From an uncultured Brachyspira sp. (GTDB taxonomy: Bacteria; Spirochaetota; Brachyspiria; Brachyspirales; Brachyspiraceae): a stretch of 16,119 bases of DNA. Position 1 is the stretch's first letter. Every line of letters starts with the position of its first letter. A program made the translations under genes and the position numbers. The stretch covers positions 1 through 16,119 of the forward strand of contig NZ_CASEGO010000064.1 in the NCBI RefSeq assembly GCF_949287625.1, in the 5' to 3' direction. Below are positions 6,202-14,881 of the stretch, one piece after another. The notes beneath the pieces are model-generated. The model was given only the letters and a program-made list of their open reading frames with translations, was not told where the DNA came from and did no database searches.

Positions 6202-7586
6202 AATATTTTAATTTTGATGAAAATTTTTTGCATACCGTTTTGCAGGAGGCTTTAAAAAACGGAGGAGAATATGCCGACTTATTTTTTGAAGATACAAAAA
6301 TTAACTCTATAGGATATTTAGATTCTGGAGTTGATAATACAAGTCTTGGAAATAATTACGGCGTTGGTTTAAGAATTATAGTTAATAAAAAAACAATATA
6401 TTTATATTCTAATGATACAAGTAATGATAGTTTAATAAATTTGGCTAAAAGTGCTTCTTCTATAGTAAATGATAAAAAGCATATAGTAAACGGTTTTATA
6501 GAATCTCATGAAAAAAATCATCACCCATTACATATAAATCCTTTCAATATAAACTTTGATGAAAAAATAGAAATGCTTTCATATTTGGACAAAAAAGCAA
6601 GAAAGGTATCTGATAAAATAAAACAGGTTAATTTAAGATATATGGAAAAACAAAGAAATATTTTAGTATGTGCAAGCAACGGAATATTAAAAGAAGATTC
6701 TCAAACATATGTAAGACTAGTTATGGTTTCTATGGCATCTGACGGAGTTAATACTCAGACAGCGAGCAGAACCAAAGGAGCTTTAGACGGTTATCAGGTA
6801 ATAAGAGACATTAATTTAGATGAAATGGCTTTAGAAACTGCTAATTCTGCAATAAAAATGCTTAATGCCAAGTATCCTAAATCTGGTAAATACCCTGTAG
6901 TTATAGACAATGCATTCGGAGGCGTAATATTTCATGAAGCATGCGGACATGCTTTAGAAGCCACTTCTGTTGCTGATAATGCAAGCGTATTTTGCGGAAG
7001 ACTTGGGGAAAAGATAGCCTCTGATGTTGTTACAGCTGTTGATGACGGTACGATACAGAATGCTTGGGGAAGCTACAATATTGATGATGAAGGAAATGAA
7101 GCTCAAAGAACTGTATTAATAGAAAACGGCATATTAAAAAGTTATTTAGTTGATGAATTAGGCTCTTTAAAAATGAATCAAAAAGTTACTGGAAGTGCAA
7201 GAAGAGAAAATTATAAATACCCTCCTACTTCAAGAATGAGAAATACATTTATAGATAAAGGAAACTCCAGCTTTGAAGATTTAATTTCTCAAATAGAATA
7301 CGGACTTTATGCTAAAAAAATGGGAGGCGGTTCAGTAGATCCTGCCACTACAGATTATAACTTTGCTGTTTCTGAAGGATATTTAATAGAAAAAGGAAAG
7401 ATTACTGAGCCTGTAAGAGGTGCTACACTTATAGGAAGAGGAGATGAAACTCTTATGAATATAGAAGCAGTATCTTCAAATTTGGAATTAGCTGACGGTA
7501 TGTGCGGAAGTATTTCTGGAAGTGTGCCTACAACAGTTGGACAGCCAGCAATTAGAGTAAAAGAATTAACTGTAGGAGGAAGATAA
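6198..7586 (+). CDS. tldD: TldD metalloprotease subunit
   Basis: Zinc metalloprotease subunit of 462 aa that pairs with TldE/PmbA to form a heterodimeric chamber degrading unfolded or modified peptides; in E. coli the complex matures microcin B17 and degrades CcdA. The catalytic HExxxH motif is intact as HEACGH (246-251) within GGVIFHEACGHALEA, and the Cys zinc ligand appears in DGMCGSISGSVPTTVGQP (C436). The conserved loop YPPTSRMRNT (341-350) and the GGGSVDPATTDYNF stretch are also present. Length is typical of the shorter TldD forms. AAGGAG lies five bases before the ATG, which overlaps the preceding gene's stop by four bases. The partner gene follows after four bases. No ribosomal-peptide precursor gene is seen nearby, so the substrate is unknown. 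Confidence 0.96.
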   Translation: MKYFNFDENFLHTVLQEALKNGGEYADLFFEDTKINSIGYLDSGVDNTSLGNNYGVGLRIIVNKKTIYLYSNDTSNDSLINLAKSASSIVNDKKHIVNGFIESHEKNHHPLHINPFNINFDEKIEMLSYLDKKARKVSDKIKQVNLRYMEKQRNILVCASNGILKEDSQTYVRLVMVSMASDGVNTQTASRTKGALDGYQVIRDINLDEMALETANSAIKMLNAKYPKSGKYPVVIDNAFGGVIFHEACGHALEATSVADNASVFCGRLGEKIASDVVTAVDDGTIQNAWGSYNIDDEGNEAQRTVLIENGILKSYLVDELGSLKMNQKVTGSARRENYKYPPTSRMRNTFIDKGNSSFEDLISQIEYGLYAKKMGGGSVDPATTDYNFAVSEGYLIEKGKITEPVRGATLIGRGDETLMNIEAVSSNLELADGMCGSISGSVPTTVGQPAIRVKELTVGGR

Positions 7587-7590
7587 TAAT

Positions 7591-8949
7591 ATGCAGGAAT
7601 TAAACAACTATATGAACAGAATTAAAGAAATATACAGCACTGTAAAAAATAAAGAAAAGGATATTGATGAAATAGAAGTTTATATGTCAAGCAGCGGAGA
7701 GGAAGAGTTTTCTGTGAGAGAAAGAGATTTAGATAAATATACATTTGCTGAATCAGGAGGTATAGGGTTAAGACTTATAAAAGACGGAAAGGTAGGAATA
7801 AGTTTTACTGAAAAAATAGATTCAAATAACTCAATAGAAACTTTAGTGAACAATGCAAAAATATCTCTTTCATATGCAAATGCCGAACCTGATTATAATG
7901 TATTAATAGAAAAAGAAGATGACGAGGAAGTTTATAATATTATAAATAATGATATAGTTAATATGTCTAATGAAGAATTAAAGAAAATATCATTATCTAT
8001 AGAAGATAAATTATATTCGATTGATAAAAGAATAGTTAATGTACCTTCTGCAGGACTTGCCAGATATGACTTTATAAAATGCATTATAAACAGCAATGGA
8101 GTATGTAAAGGCGAGATAAAAAATAATATAACATACTATGCGGAAGTTATAGCAAAGGATTCTAATAACACAAAAACTTATTTTGACATATACTCTTCAA
8201 AAGATACATTTTTTGATATAGATGCCTTCACAAAAAATATAGCCGATAATGTTATAAGTAAACTAAATGCCAAAGAAATAGAAAGCGGAAAATATAAAAC
8301 AGTATTTACAAGTAAGGCTATGAGAACAATTTTAGGTGCATATTTAGGGCTTTTTTCTGCTGAAAATGTACAAAAAAAATTATCACTTCTTCAGGGAAAA
8401 TTAAATCAAAAAATAGCAAATAGTATAATAAATATTAAAGACATACCAGTATTTGATAAAGGTATATACAATACTCATTTTGACGGAGAAGGCTCTAAAA
8501 CAAAAAATCTAAATATTATAACAAACGGAATATTAAACAGCTATTTATACAATAATTATACAGCAAGAAAAGACTCTGTAAAAACTACATCTCATGCATC
8601 AAGAGGATTTAAAACTCCTATAGGAATATCATGTCATAACTTTATATTAGAAGAAGGCTCAAATACGCAGGAAGAGCTTATATCCCAAATAAAAAATGGA
8701 ATATTAGTAAACTCTTTAACTGGAACACATTCTGGAGTTAATGCTATAAGCGGAGATTTTTCTCTTCAGGCAGAAGGTGTAAAAATAGAAAACGGAAAAT
8801 TATCATACACTGCAAATCCGTTTATAGTATCAGGCAATGTATTAGATTTATTAAATGATATAGAAATGCTTGCAAATGATACAGAATATCATCATTCTTC
8901 TATTTATACTCCAAGTGCTTTGATTAGAGAATTATCATTTGCTTCATAA
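7591..8949 (+). CDS. pmbA: TldE/PmbA, non-catalytic partner of TldD
   Basis: Protein of 452 aa of the PmbA/TldE family, which forms the heterodimer with TldD and helps hold the substrate. As expected it lacks HExxxH: the equivalent region reads KYKTVFTSKAMRTILGAYLGLFSAENVQKK (about 230-259). Family features include ESGGIGLRLIKDGKVG near the N-terminus, the DNTHFDGEG-like segment here written NTHFDGEGSKTKNLNII, and LTGTHSGVNAISGDFSLQAEG and NPFIVSGNVLDLLNDI in the C-terminal half. The ribosome binding site (AGGAGG) is inside the last codons of tldD and the spacing is four bases, so equal expression of the two subunits is likely. The operon ends at the strong terminator at 8970-9003. Confidence 0.95.
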   Translation: MQELNNYMNRIKEIYSTVKNKEKDIDEIEVYMSSSGEEEFSVRERDLDKYTFAESGGIGLRLIKDGKVGISFTEKIDSNNSIETLVNNAKISLSYANAEPDYNVLIEKEDDEEVYNIINNDIVNMSNEELKKISLSIEDKLYSIDKRIVNVPSAGLARYDFIKCIINSNGVCKGEIKNNITYYAEVIAKDSNNTKTYFDIYSSKDTFFDIDAFTKNIADNVISKLNAKEIESGKYKTVFTSKAMRTILGAYLGLFSAENVQKKLSLLQGKLNQKIANSIINIKDIPVFDKGIYNTHFDGEGSKTKNLNIITNGILNSYLYNNYTARKDSVKTTSHASRGFKTPIGISCHNFILEEGSNTQEELISQIKNGILVNSLTGTHSGVNAISGDFSLQAEGVKIENGKLSYTANPFIVSGNVLDLLNDIEMLANDTEYHHSSIYTPSALIRELSFAS

Positions 8950-8969
8950 CATATTTATATAAAAATTAT

Positions 8970-9003
8970 GAGCTTATAACTTTATAATATTAGTTATAAG
9001 CTC
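8970..9003. terminator. Bidirectional terminator between pmbA and the DinB-like gene
   Basis: A perfect 12-bp stem GAGCTTATAACT/AGTTATAAGCTC closes a 10-nt loop, followed by TTTATTATTTATT on the plus strand and T-rich sequence on the minus strand. It separates two converging operons. Confidence 0.85.
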
Positions 9004-9077
9004 TTTATTATTTATTGTAAAATTTTAAATACATAAATTCTCTATTGCTATTTTTATAGTCAGCGTACCTTGTATAA

Positions 9078-9911
9078 TTACACAATAGTCATTAAATTAG
9101 AATAATCATTTTTATATCCCATTTGATCTAATAGAACCGAAATCTCTCCCCTATGATGTGTGCTGTGATTTAATTCATGCATTATTAAATGATATCTTGG
9201 CTTTTTTACTTCTTTATTTGGAACTGCTACCTTACCTGCTATATTAAAATCATCTATAGAATTAACTATAGCTATTATCACATCATCAAGTTTTTCTCTT
9301 ACTTCTATCAATGTTTTCAAATCTTTATCTATATCCCTATTAAAACTAAAATCATTATTTAAATATGTTAATAATTCTTCATTAGCAATATTTTTTTTGT
9401 TTGAATATTTTCTGAATATACCAAAAAAATACATATCGCATTGAATCATATGCTTAAATATTCCATATATGGATTTAAAATAAGCTCCTGTTTCTTTTTT
9501 CAAATCATCTTCTTTTACTTTTAATAAAACTTCAATAAGTTCTTCATTAGCATTTTTATTATATAAAGCCATTAGATTCATCATTTTTTTTGCTGTTTTA
9601 TCTATAGGCTTTTTCACAGTCTGATTTTCCTTTAATTTCTTACTGTCTTCTATTCTTTTACTGACTTGCTTTGTAGTATCCTCTTTTTTAGCATTGATAA
9701 GATTTGTCTTCATCTGCTTTACTTTATCTGTTATATTTTTTTTCTCTTCCTGAAGTTTTTTTAACTGCTTGGCTTTTAATTCTTTAACATTCTTCTTTAA
9801 ATCTTTTGTTATGCTGGATTTTATTTTTTCTATATCTTTAATTTTTCTATCTAATTTTTTAGATTCCATTTCAATTTTTCTAGTGAGTTCTTTTATCTGA
9901 GCTTCCATCAT
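9078..9911 (-). CDS. DinB/YfiT-family putative metal-dependent protein with N-terminal coiled coil
   Basis: Protein of 277 aa in two parts. Residues 1 to about 105 are a highly charged Lys/Glu-rich helix with no hydrophobic segment, a likely long coiled coil. The rest (about 110-277) resembles the DinB four-helix bundle: KSIYGIFKHMIQCDMYFFG supplies the first His, and HLIMHELNHSTHHRGEISVLLDQMGY supplies the HxxxH pair and the strongly conserved HRGEI. These His residues normally bind a divalent metal; many DinB_2 proteins are thiol-dependent transferases or hydrolases, but the reaction here is unknown. Family members usually have 150-180 aa and lack the coiled coil, so the fusion is unusual. 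AAGGA lies eight bases before the ATG at 9911. The gene has its own promoter (9942-9969). Confidence 0.8.
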   Translation of the reverse strand: MMEAQIKELTRKIEMESKKLDRKIKDIEKIKSSITKDLKKNVKELKAKQLKKLQEEKKNITDKVKQMKTNLINAKKEDTTKQVSKRIEDSKKLKENQTVKKPIDKTAKKMMNLMALYNKNANEELIEVLLKVKEDDLKKETGAYFKSIYGIFKHMIQCDMYFFGIFRKYSNKKNIANEELLTYLNNDFSFNRDIDKDLKTLIEVREKLDDVIIAIVNSIDDFNIAGKVAVPNKEVKKPRYHLIMHELNHSTHHRGEISVLLDQMGYKNDYSNLMTIV

Positions 9912-9941
9912 AATTTAAATCCTTATATTAATTTTATTTTT

Positions 9942-9969
9942 ATTATATTATTTTATTTTTATAATTCAA
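9942..9969 (-). promoter_or_regulatory. Probable promoter of the DinB-like gene
   Basis: On the minus strand TTGAAT (9964-9969), a 16-bp spacer and perfect TATAAT (9942-9947), giving a leader of about 25 nt. It lies between the phosphoribosyltransferase stop and this gene. Confidence 0.5.
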
Positions 9970-9977
9970 TATTTATT

Positions 9978-10505
9978 TTAACTAAAAACATGATTTCTAT
10001 AGCAAAAAATTAAACATTCCAAATAATAATTAAAATTTAATGCCTTAAATAATTTAATAACTTCTTTTAAAGTTTCTCCTGAAGCATAAACATCATCTAT
10101 TAAAAGTATCTTCTTATTTATTAATACCAAACTTTCTTTCATTTCAAAAGCATTTTTAATATTATCCTTTCTTTCTTTTAAACTTTCTAAAAATTTCTGT
10201 TCTTTTATATTTTTAATAATTTTTATTGAATCATACTTTCTAATATCAAATTTACAAGCTATATAATCAGCAAAATAATTCATAACATATGAGTTTTTAT
10301 TTGAGGGTATATAAAGAAGTATATCAAATTGATTATTATTTGCTTTTATATAATCATCTATACAATTAAAAATATTAAATGGAGTTTTTATTTCTTTTTT
10401 CTTAAAAGCCCTTATTTCATCTCCAAGCTCTTTATCTAAATCGCCGAGTGCTGTTACTTTTATATCATCTATATAAAAAACTTTATACGGATTAAAATTA
10501 TTCAT
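9978..10505 (-). CDS. ComF-like phosphoribosyltransferase domain protein
   Basis: Cytoplasmic protein of 175 aa with a type I phosphoribosyltransferase fold. The PRPP-binding loop is intact at 134-146 (LLIDDVYASGETL), preceded by KERKDNIKNAF (110-120), which corresponds to the ER..N..aF segment typical of ComF/GntX proteins. The usual N-terminal zinc-ribbon of ComF, with paired Cys residues, is absent, so this is a short form. ComF proteins are linked to DNA uptake, but the biochemical role is poorly known, and a base or nucleotide salvage role is equally possible. Its ATG overlaps the last 8 bases of the upstream membrane-protein gene, so the two are translated together. I do not assign a competence role. 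Confidence 0.75.
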   Translation of the reverse strand: MNNFNPYKVFYIDDIKVTALGDLDKELGDEIRAFKKKEIKTPFNIFNCIDDYIKANNNQFDILLYIPSNKNSYVMNYFADYIACKFDIRKYDSIKIIKNIKEQKFLESLKERKDNIKNAFEMKESLVLINKKILLIDDVYASGETLKEVIKLFKALNFNYYLECLIFCYRNHVFS

Positions 10506-11013
10506 TTATAACATCTTTAATATTTTTTTCTTTAAATATTAAGTATATCAAAACAGAAAATACAAAATTTACTATGATTCCTTTATATCCGCTTAAAACT
10601 CCGCTAAACCAAGCATCAATACTCACATTAAAAATAAATATTAAAACAACAGATGAAAATCTTGCAAAGATAAAAGCAAATAATGTAAGAAGTATAAAAG
10701 AAACATTTTTATTTCTAAAAAATACTATTATAGAAGAAAATATAACACCCTCAAAAATCAAAAAGTATAAAGTGGGAGGCATAGGCATATTAGTAAGAAA
10801 ATAATTTATAATAGGAGATATAATAGAAAGGGCTATTAAAAATAGAGGATTTAATATATATGCCCCCAAAGATAAAGCAAAAAATATAGGAAGAAATTCC
10901 TTTCCATTTAATCCTAAATAATGAATTACTATAGGAGAAGCCGCACTTATAAAAGTAAGAAGAATCAATATAAGAGCATTAATATTTGTTTTTCTTATAA
11001 CCAAACTTTTCAT
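10498..11013 (-). CDS. Small integral membrane protein, probable ECF transporter S-component
   Basis: Very hydrophobic protein of 171 aa with about five or six membrane spans. Size, topology and the pattern EFLPIFFALSLGAYILNPLFLIALSIISPIIN followed by NMPMPPTLYFLIFEGVIFS resemble ECF-type vitamin/nucleobase S-components, which bind the substrate and borrow a shared EcfT-EcfA module encoded elsewhere. This is a fold-level guess from residue pattern; the substrate cannot be read. AAAGG lies about nine bases before the ATG at 11013. The overlap with the phosphoribosyltransferase gene suggests that imported substrate and PRPP chemistry may be linked. An alternative is an unrelated small membrane protein of unknown function. 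Confidence 0.6.
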   Translation of the reverse strand: MKSLVIRKTNINALILILLTFISAASPIVIHYLGLNGKEFLPIFFALSLGAYILNPLFLIALSIISPIINYFLTNMPMPPTLYFLIFEGVIFSSIIVFFRNKNVSFILLTLFAFIFARFSSVVLIFIFNVSIDAWFSGVLSGYKGIIVNFVFSVLIYLIFKEKNIKDVINE

Positions 11014-11042
11014 AATAAAAACCTTTAATATTTTACATAATT

Positions 11043-11071
11043 ATTATAAGATAAATCAAAAAAAATTACAA
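11043..11071 (-). promoter_or_regulatory. Promoter of the membrane protein/phosphoribosyltransferase pair
   Basis: On the minus strand TTGTAA (11066-11071), a 17-bp spacer beginning with eight T residues, and perfect TATAAT (11043-11048). It starts eight bases after the lipoprotein stop codon. No stem-loop precedes it, so read-through from the lipoprotein gene is possible. Confidence 0.55.
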
Positions 11072-11078
11072 ACTATCA

Positions 11079-13037
11079 TTATTTCATTTCTAATATATTC
11101 ATCATTTCTTTTTCTATTTCTTCCACATTACCCTGCTTATCCTGAATAGATTTAATCTCTAAGCGTCTGTTTTCTAATAATTTTTCTTTTCCGTCTTCAT
11201 TCAGTTTTTTCCTTTCCATATAATAATTATCGCTTATAAGTTTATCAGCCATTCTCAATGTCTTATCAGAAATTATAGCCTTATCAGAATCACTGCCTGC
11301 TTTATTCATATCAAAGCTAGCATCTGTTTTTAGAGCTTTTTCAATTAGATCAGACTTCCATAATAATTTAGGTATAAATTTATAATTTTTATAAGTAAAC
11401 TCATCAACGCTTACAACACCATTTTCTGTAAATATATCCTGAGCTGTATTTGCCTGAGGGTCTACAAGAAGCATTTTATTTTTTCCTTCTTCCTCATATA
11501 TCTTCTGATAAGTACTCAGCCCCTGCTTGCTGCTGCTGTTTATTGATTTTCCTGCTGCACTTTCCAAATCAAGCTCCAAATTATCCTTCAAAAGCAAAGT
11601 ATATGATGCTATCCCTCCTCTTCCTCCAGAATGCTCATAAGTACCAGTTACCATTATCTCTTCTTTGCCGTCATTATTTATATCACATAAGAAAAAATTA
11701 GGATAATATAATGGAAAAGATAATATATCATTTAAATACTCAGCATATTCTTCGCTTTGAAACTTACCATTGGTAATAAAATTAGAATTGGTAACAAAAT
11801 CTTTTAAATTATTATTTTTAATAGCATTAGTTTTAGCCAAAGTTAATTTTGAATCATCACCAAGACGGAAATTAAATGTTTCATCTGATTCATAAACTGC
11901 ATATCTTGTATTTCCAATAAACATAGGATTGAAATAATAAACTTCTTTTAATTTATCATTTTCAATAGCATAAACAAAAGTATTTTTATTAAACTCTAAA
12001 AAATACAAATCTGCAAACTCATCATATTTTTCTTTAGGAGATGCGTTTTCAATATTATAAAAGTTTTCATAATATTCTATATTAGGGTCTATTTTATTTC
12101 TGTTTAAAGCTCCTGATGCATAGGTTCTTATATATCTGTTCATTATGTTAGTATTTAATACATCTTTTATTACTCCAATAGAAGATATATGTGCTGTACC
12201 CTCATAGATTATAGAAGATATATTATAATTATTTTCATTATAAACATCTAAATATCCGGTATTTTTTGATATATATTTTAAGAACTTTTTTTCAAAAGCA
12301 TCAGCAATTAATTGTTCAGCTCTTAAATCTTTTGGAGCTTCTATTATATAATTAATTAGATTCATTTTGTTGGAATATATTTCATTTGCATTATCATGTT
12401 CGTTTACAATACCTATCATCATTGATATATTAGTACCGCCTGCTTTTTTCCAATCTTTTAAATGGTTTTGCAAATCTTCAAAACAATATAGCGAATCACA
12501 AGCCATATGCGATAAAAATAAAGCAAAATAAATATCAGCGTCTTTATTGTTAATACTTAAAAGCAAATCCCTAGCCTTTTTTAAAGCCAAATTTCTCTCT
12601 ACATATACATATTCTGAAGCATAAAATGGAGTAAAATCATCAGCATACAAATCATCTCCTGATATATCATCTCTGTAGCTGTAATGATAGGCATTAGATA
12701 TAAAATCTATAGCATATTTTTTTATATCATTATCTCCTACAAGTTTTTTATTAAGAAAATCTTTATTTCTATTTATAATATTACTGTAATATGCATCCTG
12801 ATAATAATTTGTTAAAGCATTACTGAAACTATCTTTATCAGTTCTAACAGCTTTATATACATACTTCATATCAAAGAACGGGAGTTTATCATTAATATTA
12901 GTTACTGTTTCTTCCTGAATATTATTAGTATTGATTGTATTTGTATAATTTATATTATCACTTGATTTAGAATTGTTACTGCAGCCTGATAAAATTAGTA
13001 TAAGAACAAGAAATACTATATAAAATTTGTTAATCAT
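11079..13037 (-). CDS. Large lipoprotein of unknown function
   Basis: Predicted lipoprotein of 652 aa. The signal peptide (KFYIVFLVLILILSG|C) puts the lipidated Cys at 19, followed by a Ser/Asn/Thr-rich tether to about residue 50. The body is mostly helical and polar. It has a calcium-binding-like loop DINNDGKEEI (452-461) followed by GTYEHSGGRGG, the pattern seen in FG-GAP/VCBS and EF-hand-like repeats, here as a single copy. The last 100 residues are Lys/Glu-rich and probably form a helix. There is no enzyme motif I recognise. The ribosome binding site GGGGGTG sits just before the ATG. It has its own promoter and is not obviously coupled to the ABC importer upstream. It likely faces the periplasm or the cell surface. 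Confidence 0.85.
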   Translation of the reverse strand: MINKFYIVFLVLILILSGCSNNSKSSDNINYTNTINTNNIQEETVTNINDKLPFFDMKYVYKAVRTDKDSFSNALTNYYQDAYYSNIINRNKDFLNKKLVGDNDIKKYAIDFISNAYHYSYRDDISGDDLYADDFTPFYASEYVYVERNLALKKARDLLLSINNKDADIYFALFLSHMACDSLYCFEDLQNHLKDWKKAGGTNISMMIGIVNEHDNANEIYSNKMNLINYIIEAPKDLRAEQLIADAFEKKFLKYISKNTGYLDVYNENNYNISSIIYEGTAHISSIGVIKDVLNTNIMNRYIRTYASGALNRNKIDPNIEYYENFYNIENASPKEKYDEFADLYFLEFNKNTFVYAIENDKLKEVYYFNPMFIGNTRYAVYESDETFNFRLGDDSKLTLAKTNAIKNNNLKDFVTNSNFITNGKFQSEEYAEYLNDILSFPLYYPNFFLCDINNDGKEEIMVTGTYEHSGGRGGIASYTLLLKDNLELDLESAAGKSINSSSKQGLSTYQKIYEEEGKNKMLLVDPQANTAQDIFTENGVVSVDEFTYKNYKFIPKLLWKSDLIEKALKTDASFDMNKAGSDSDKAIISDKTLRMADKLISDNYYMERKKLNEDGKEKLLENRRLEIKSIQDKQGNVEEIEKEMMNILEMK

Positions 13038-13080
13038 AACACCCCCGCAATTTATTTTCAGAAAACATATTTATCCCAAC

Positions 13081-13116
13081 CTCTGCAATTATACATATAA
13101 CAGAGCTTTTTTACAA
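13081..13116 (-). promoter_or_regulatory. Promoter of the lipoprotein gene with flanking inverted repeat
   Basis: On the minus strand TTGTAA (13111-13116), a 17-bp spacer and perfect TATAAT (13088-13093). CTCTG/CAGAG arms (13081-13085 and 13101-13105) flank the -10 box symmetrically enough to be a possible operator. The T-run next to CAGAG makes it look like a plus-strand terminator, but no plus-strand gene exists here. Confidence 0.6.
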
Positions 13117-13154
13117 GCATAAAATAAACCGCTGTATATTTAAGTGTATGCATA

Positions 13155-13943
13155 CTAGGATAATAATAATTTGTCGCTTAAAGAACCGTCAGCAGTTTCA
13201 AATTTTTTGAGCAAGTCTGATATTTCTAAAGATTTTTTCTCTTCGCCTGAAACATCATATATAATATTACCGTCATTCATCATTATAAGTCTGTTTCCAT
13301 AATGAATGGCATCTTTAATATTATGTGTAACCATAAATGCTGTAAGTTTATCTTCTCTTATGATCTCTTCAGTAAGCTCCAATACTTTTTTAGCAGTTTT
13401 AGGGTCAAGAGCAGCTGTATGTTCATCTAATAATAAAAGTCTAGGCTTTTTAAGAGTTGCCATAAGAAGCGTCAAAGCCTGTCTCTGTCCGCCTGATAAA
13501 AGACCTACCTTTGACTGAAGCCTTGTTTCAAGCCCTAAATCAAGCCTTTTTAATTTTTCAACATACTCTTCTCTTTCAGCATGAGTGATTCCCCATCTCA
13601 AAGTTCTAGGCTTTCCTTTTCTTTTAGCAAGTGCAAGATTTTCTTCTATACCCATATTTGAAGCAGTACCTACCATTGGGTCCTGAAACACCCTTCCAAA
13701 AAGTCCAGCTCTTGCATACTCTTTTTTGTCTGTGATGTCAACTCCATCAACAGATATAGTGCCGTAATCAACCTCATAAACTCCGGCAATCAAATTAAGA
13801 AGCGTAGATTTACCAGCTCCGTTTCCGCCTATAACAGTAACAAAATCTCCGTCATTAAGTTTAAGATTAACACCTTTAATTGCTTTTTTCTCTGTAATAG
13901 TGCCTTTATTAAATGTTTTATAAACTTCTTTTAATTCCAACAT
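13155..13943 (-). CDS. ABC importer ATP-binding protein (TrpY-like)
   Basis: Cytoplasmic ATPase of 262 aa that powers the importer. All ABC motifs are intact: Walker A GGNGAGKST (39-47), Q-loop VFQDP (Q87), signature LLSGGQRQ (148-155), Walker B LLLLDEH (169-175) with the catalytic Glu174, D-loop ALD and the switch His in VTHNIKDA (H207). It groups by appearance with COG1101-type ATPases that partner COG4120 permeases and COG2984 binding proteins; some such systems import tryptophan (TrpXYZ), others have different or unknown substrates. GGAGGGG lies upstream of the ATG at 13943. It is the last gene of the importer operon, and no classical terminator follows, only the 10-bp palindrome GTATGCATAC (13146-13155) at the stop codon. 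Confidence 0.92.
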   Translation of the reverse strand: MLELKEVYKTFNKGTITEKKAIKGVNLKLNDGDFVTVIGGNGAGKSTLLNLIAGVYEVDYGTISVDGVDITDKKEYARAGLFGRVFQDPMVGTASNMGIEENLALAKRKGKPRTLRWGITHAEREEYVEKLKRLDLGLETRLQSKVGLLSGGQRQALTLLMATLKKPRLLLLDEHTAALDPKTAKKVLELTEEIIREDKLTAFMVTHNIKDAIHYGNRLIMMNDGNIIYDVSGEEKKSLEISDLLKKFETADGSLSDKLLLS

Positions 13944-13972
13944 ATTATTTGCCCCTCCGATATTAACCTTTA

Positions 13973-14881
13973 TTAACCTTTTCTTTTACCGCCTACAACT
14001 CTTGTAACCTTTCTGTTTAATACTGGCACTGAAAGAGCAATAGCAACGATTATCGCAGTAAGAAGTTTTAAGTCAGTAGCTTTAAGTCCCAACTGAAGAA
14101 CTATCGCAATTATTATTCTGTATATTATAGAACCAAGAACTACAGAAGCAAGTTTGTACAAGAAAGAAAATCTATTTCCAAATACAACCTCCCCTATTAT
14201 AACAGAGGCAAGCCCTATAACTATAGTACCTGTTCCCATACCTACATCAGCATAACCCTGACTTTGACTAACTAAAGCACCAGACAAAGCAACCAAAGCA
14301 TTTGATATCATAAGTCCGATTATTTTCATAACATTAGTATCTACACCCAAAGCTCTAATCATCTTTTCATTGTTTCCAGTAGCCCTTATAGCACAGCCCA
14401 TCTCTGTACCGAAAAACCAATACATTAAAGCTATAATAATTACAGAAAATATAAACCCTACAAGCAAATCGGATAATACTTTACTCAATGAAAACATATT
14501 TTGAATTATAGTCAAAGATGTATCCATTCCCAAAAGAGGTATATTAGGTCTGTTTCCCATTACTCTGATATTAATAGAATATAATGCTATCATAGTGAGG
14601 ATACCAGCCAAAATACCGGGAATCTGTAATTTTGTATTTAAAAATCCAGTAGCAAATCCTGCCAAAGCACCCGCTAAAAAAGCAAAAAATAAAGTAAAAA
14701 AAGGATTCATACCATTAGATATAAGTATAGCACTTACAGCACCGCCCAATGCAAAACTGCCGTCAACAGTTAAATCTGGAAAATCCAAAACCTTAAATGT
14801 TATATAAACTCCAAGCGTCATTATACCCCAAATTATACCTTGAGACGCTGCACCTTGTATAGCAAGTAAAAGCCCTTCCAT
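13973..14881 (-). CDS. ABC importer permease (TrpZ-like, LivH/BPD_transp_2 type)
   Basis: Integral membrane permease of 302 aa with eight or nine spans, of the branched-chain amino acid/ribose permease superfamily. Typical stretches are GIIWGIMTLGVYITFKVLDFPDLTVDGSFALGGAVSA at the N-terminus and CAIRATGNNEKMIRALGVDTNVMKIIGLMISNALVALSGALVSQSQGYADVGMGTG, where the AIRATGNNEKMIRALG loop is the likely coupling contact with the ATPase. It ends in a basic tail (GKRKG). A GAGGG ribosome binding site precedes the ATG at 14881. It lies 68 bases after the binding-protein gene and 29 bases before the ATPase gene, in the usual binding protein-permease-ATPase order. Confidence 0.92.
   Translation of the reverse strand: MEGLLLAIQGAASQGIIWGIMTLGVYITFKVLDFPDLTVDGSFALGGAVSAILISNGMNPFFTLFFAFLAGALAGFATGFLNTKLQIPGILAGILTMIALYSINIRVMGNRPNIPLLGMDTSLTIIQNMFSLSKVLSDLLVGFIFSVIIIALMYWFFGTEMGCAIRATGNNEKMIRALGVDTNVMKIIGLMISNALVALSGALVSQSQGYADVGMGTGTIVIGLASVIIGEVVFGNRFSFLYKLASVVLGSIIYRIIIAIVLQLGLKATDLKLLTAIIVAIALSVPVLNRKVTRVVGGKRKG

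Noticed and set aside
9978..10505. Calling the phosphoribosyltransferase a competence gene (comF)
   Set aside because: Only the PRTase part resembles ComF; the zinc ribbon is missing and no other competence gene is present.
13081..13116. CTCTG...CAGAG followed by T residues as a plus-strand terminator
   Set aside because: There is no plus-strand gene to terminate, and the same bases form a convincing minus-strand promoter.
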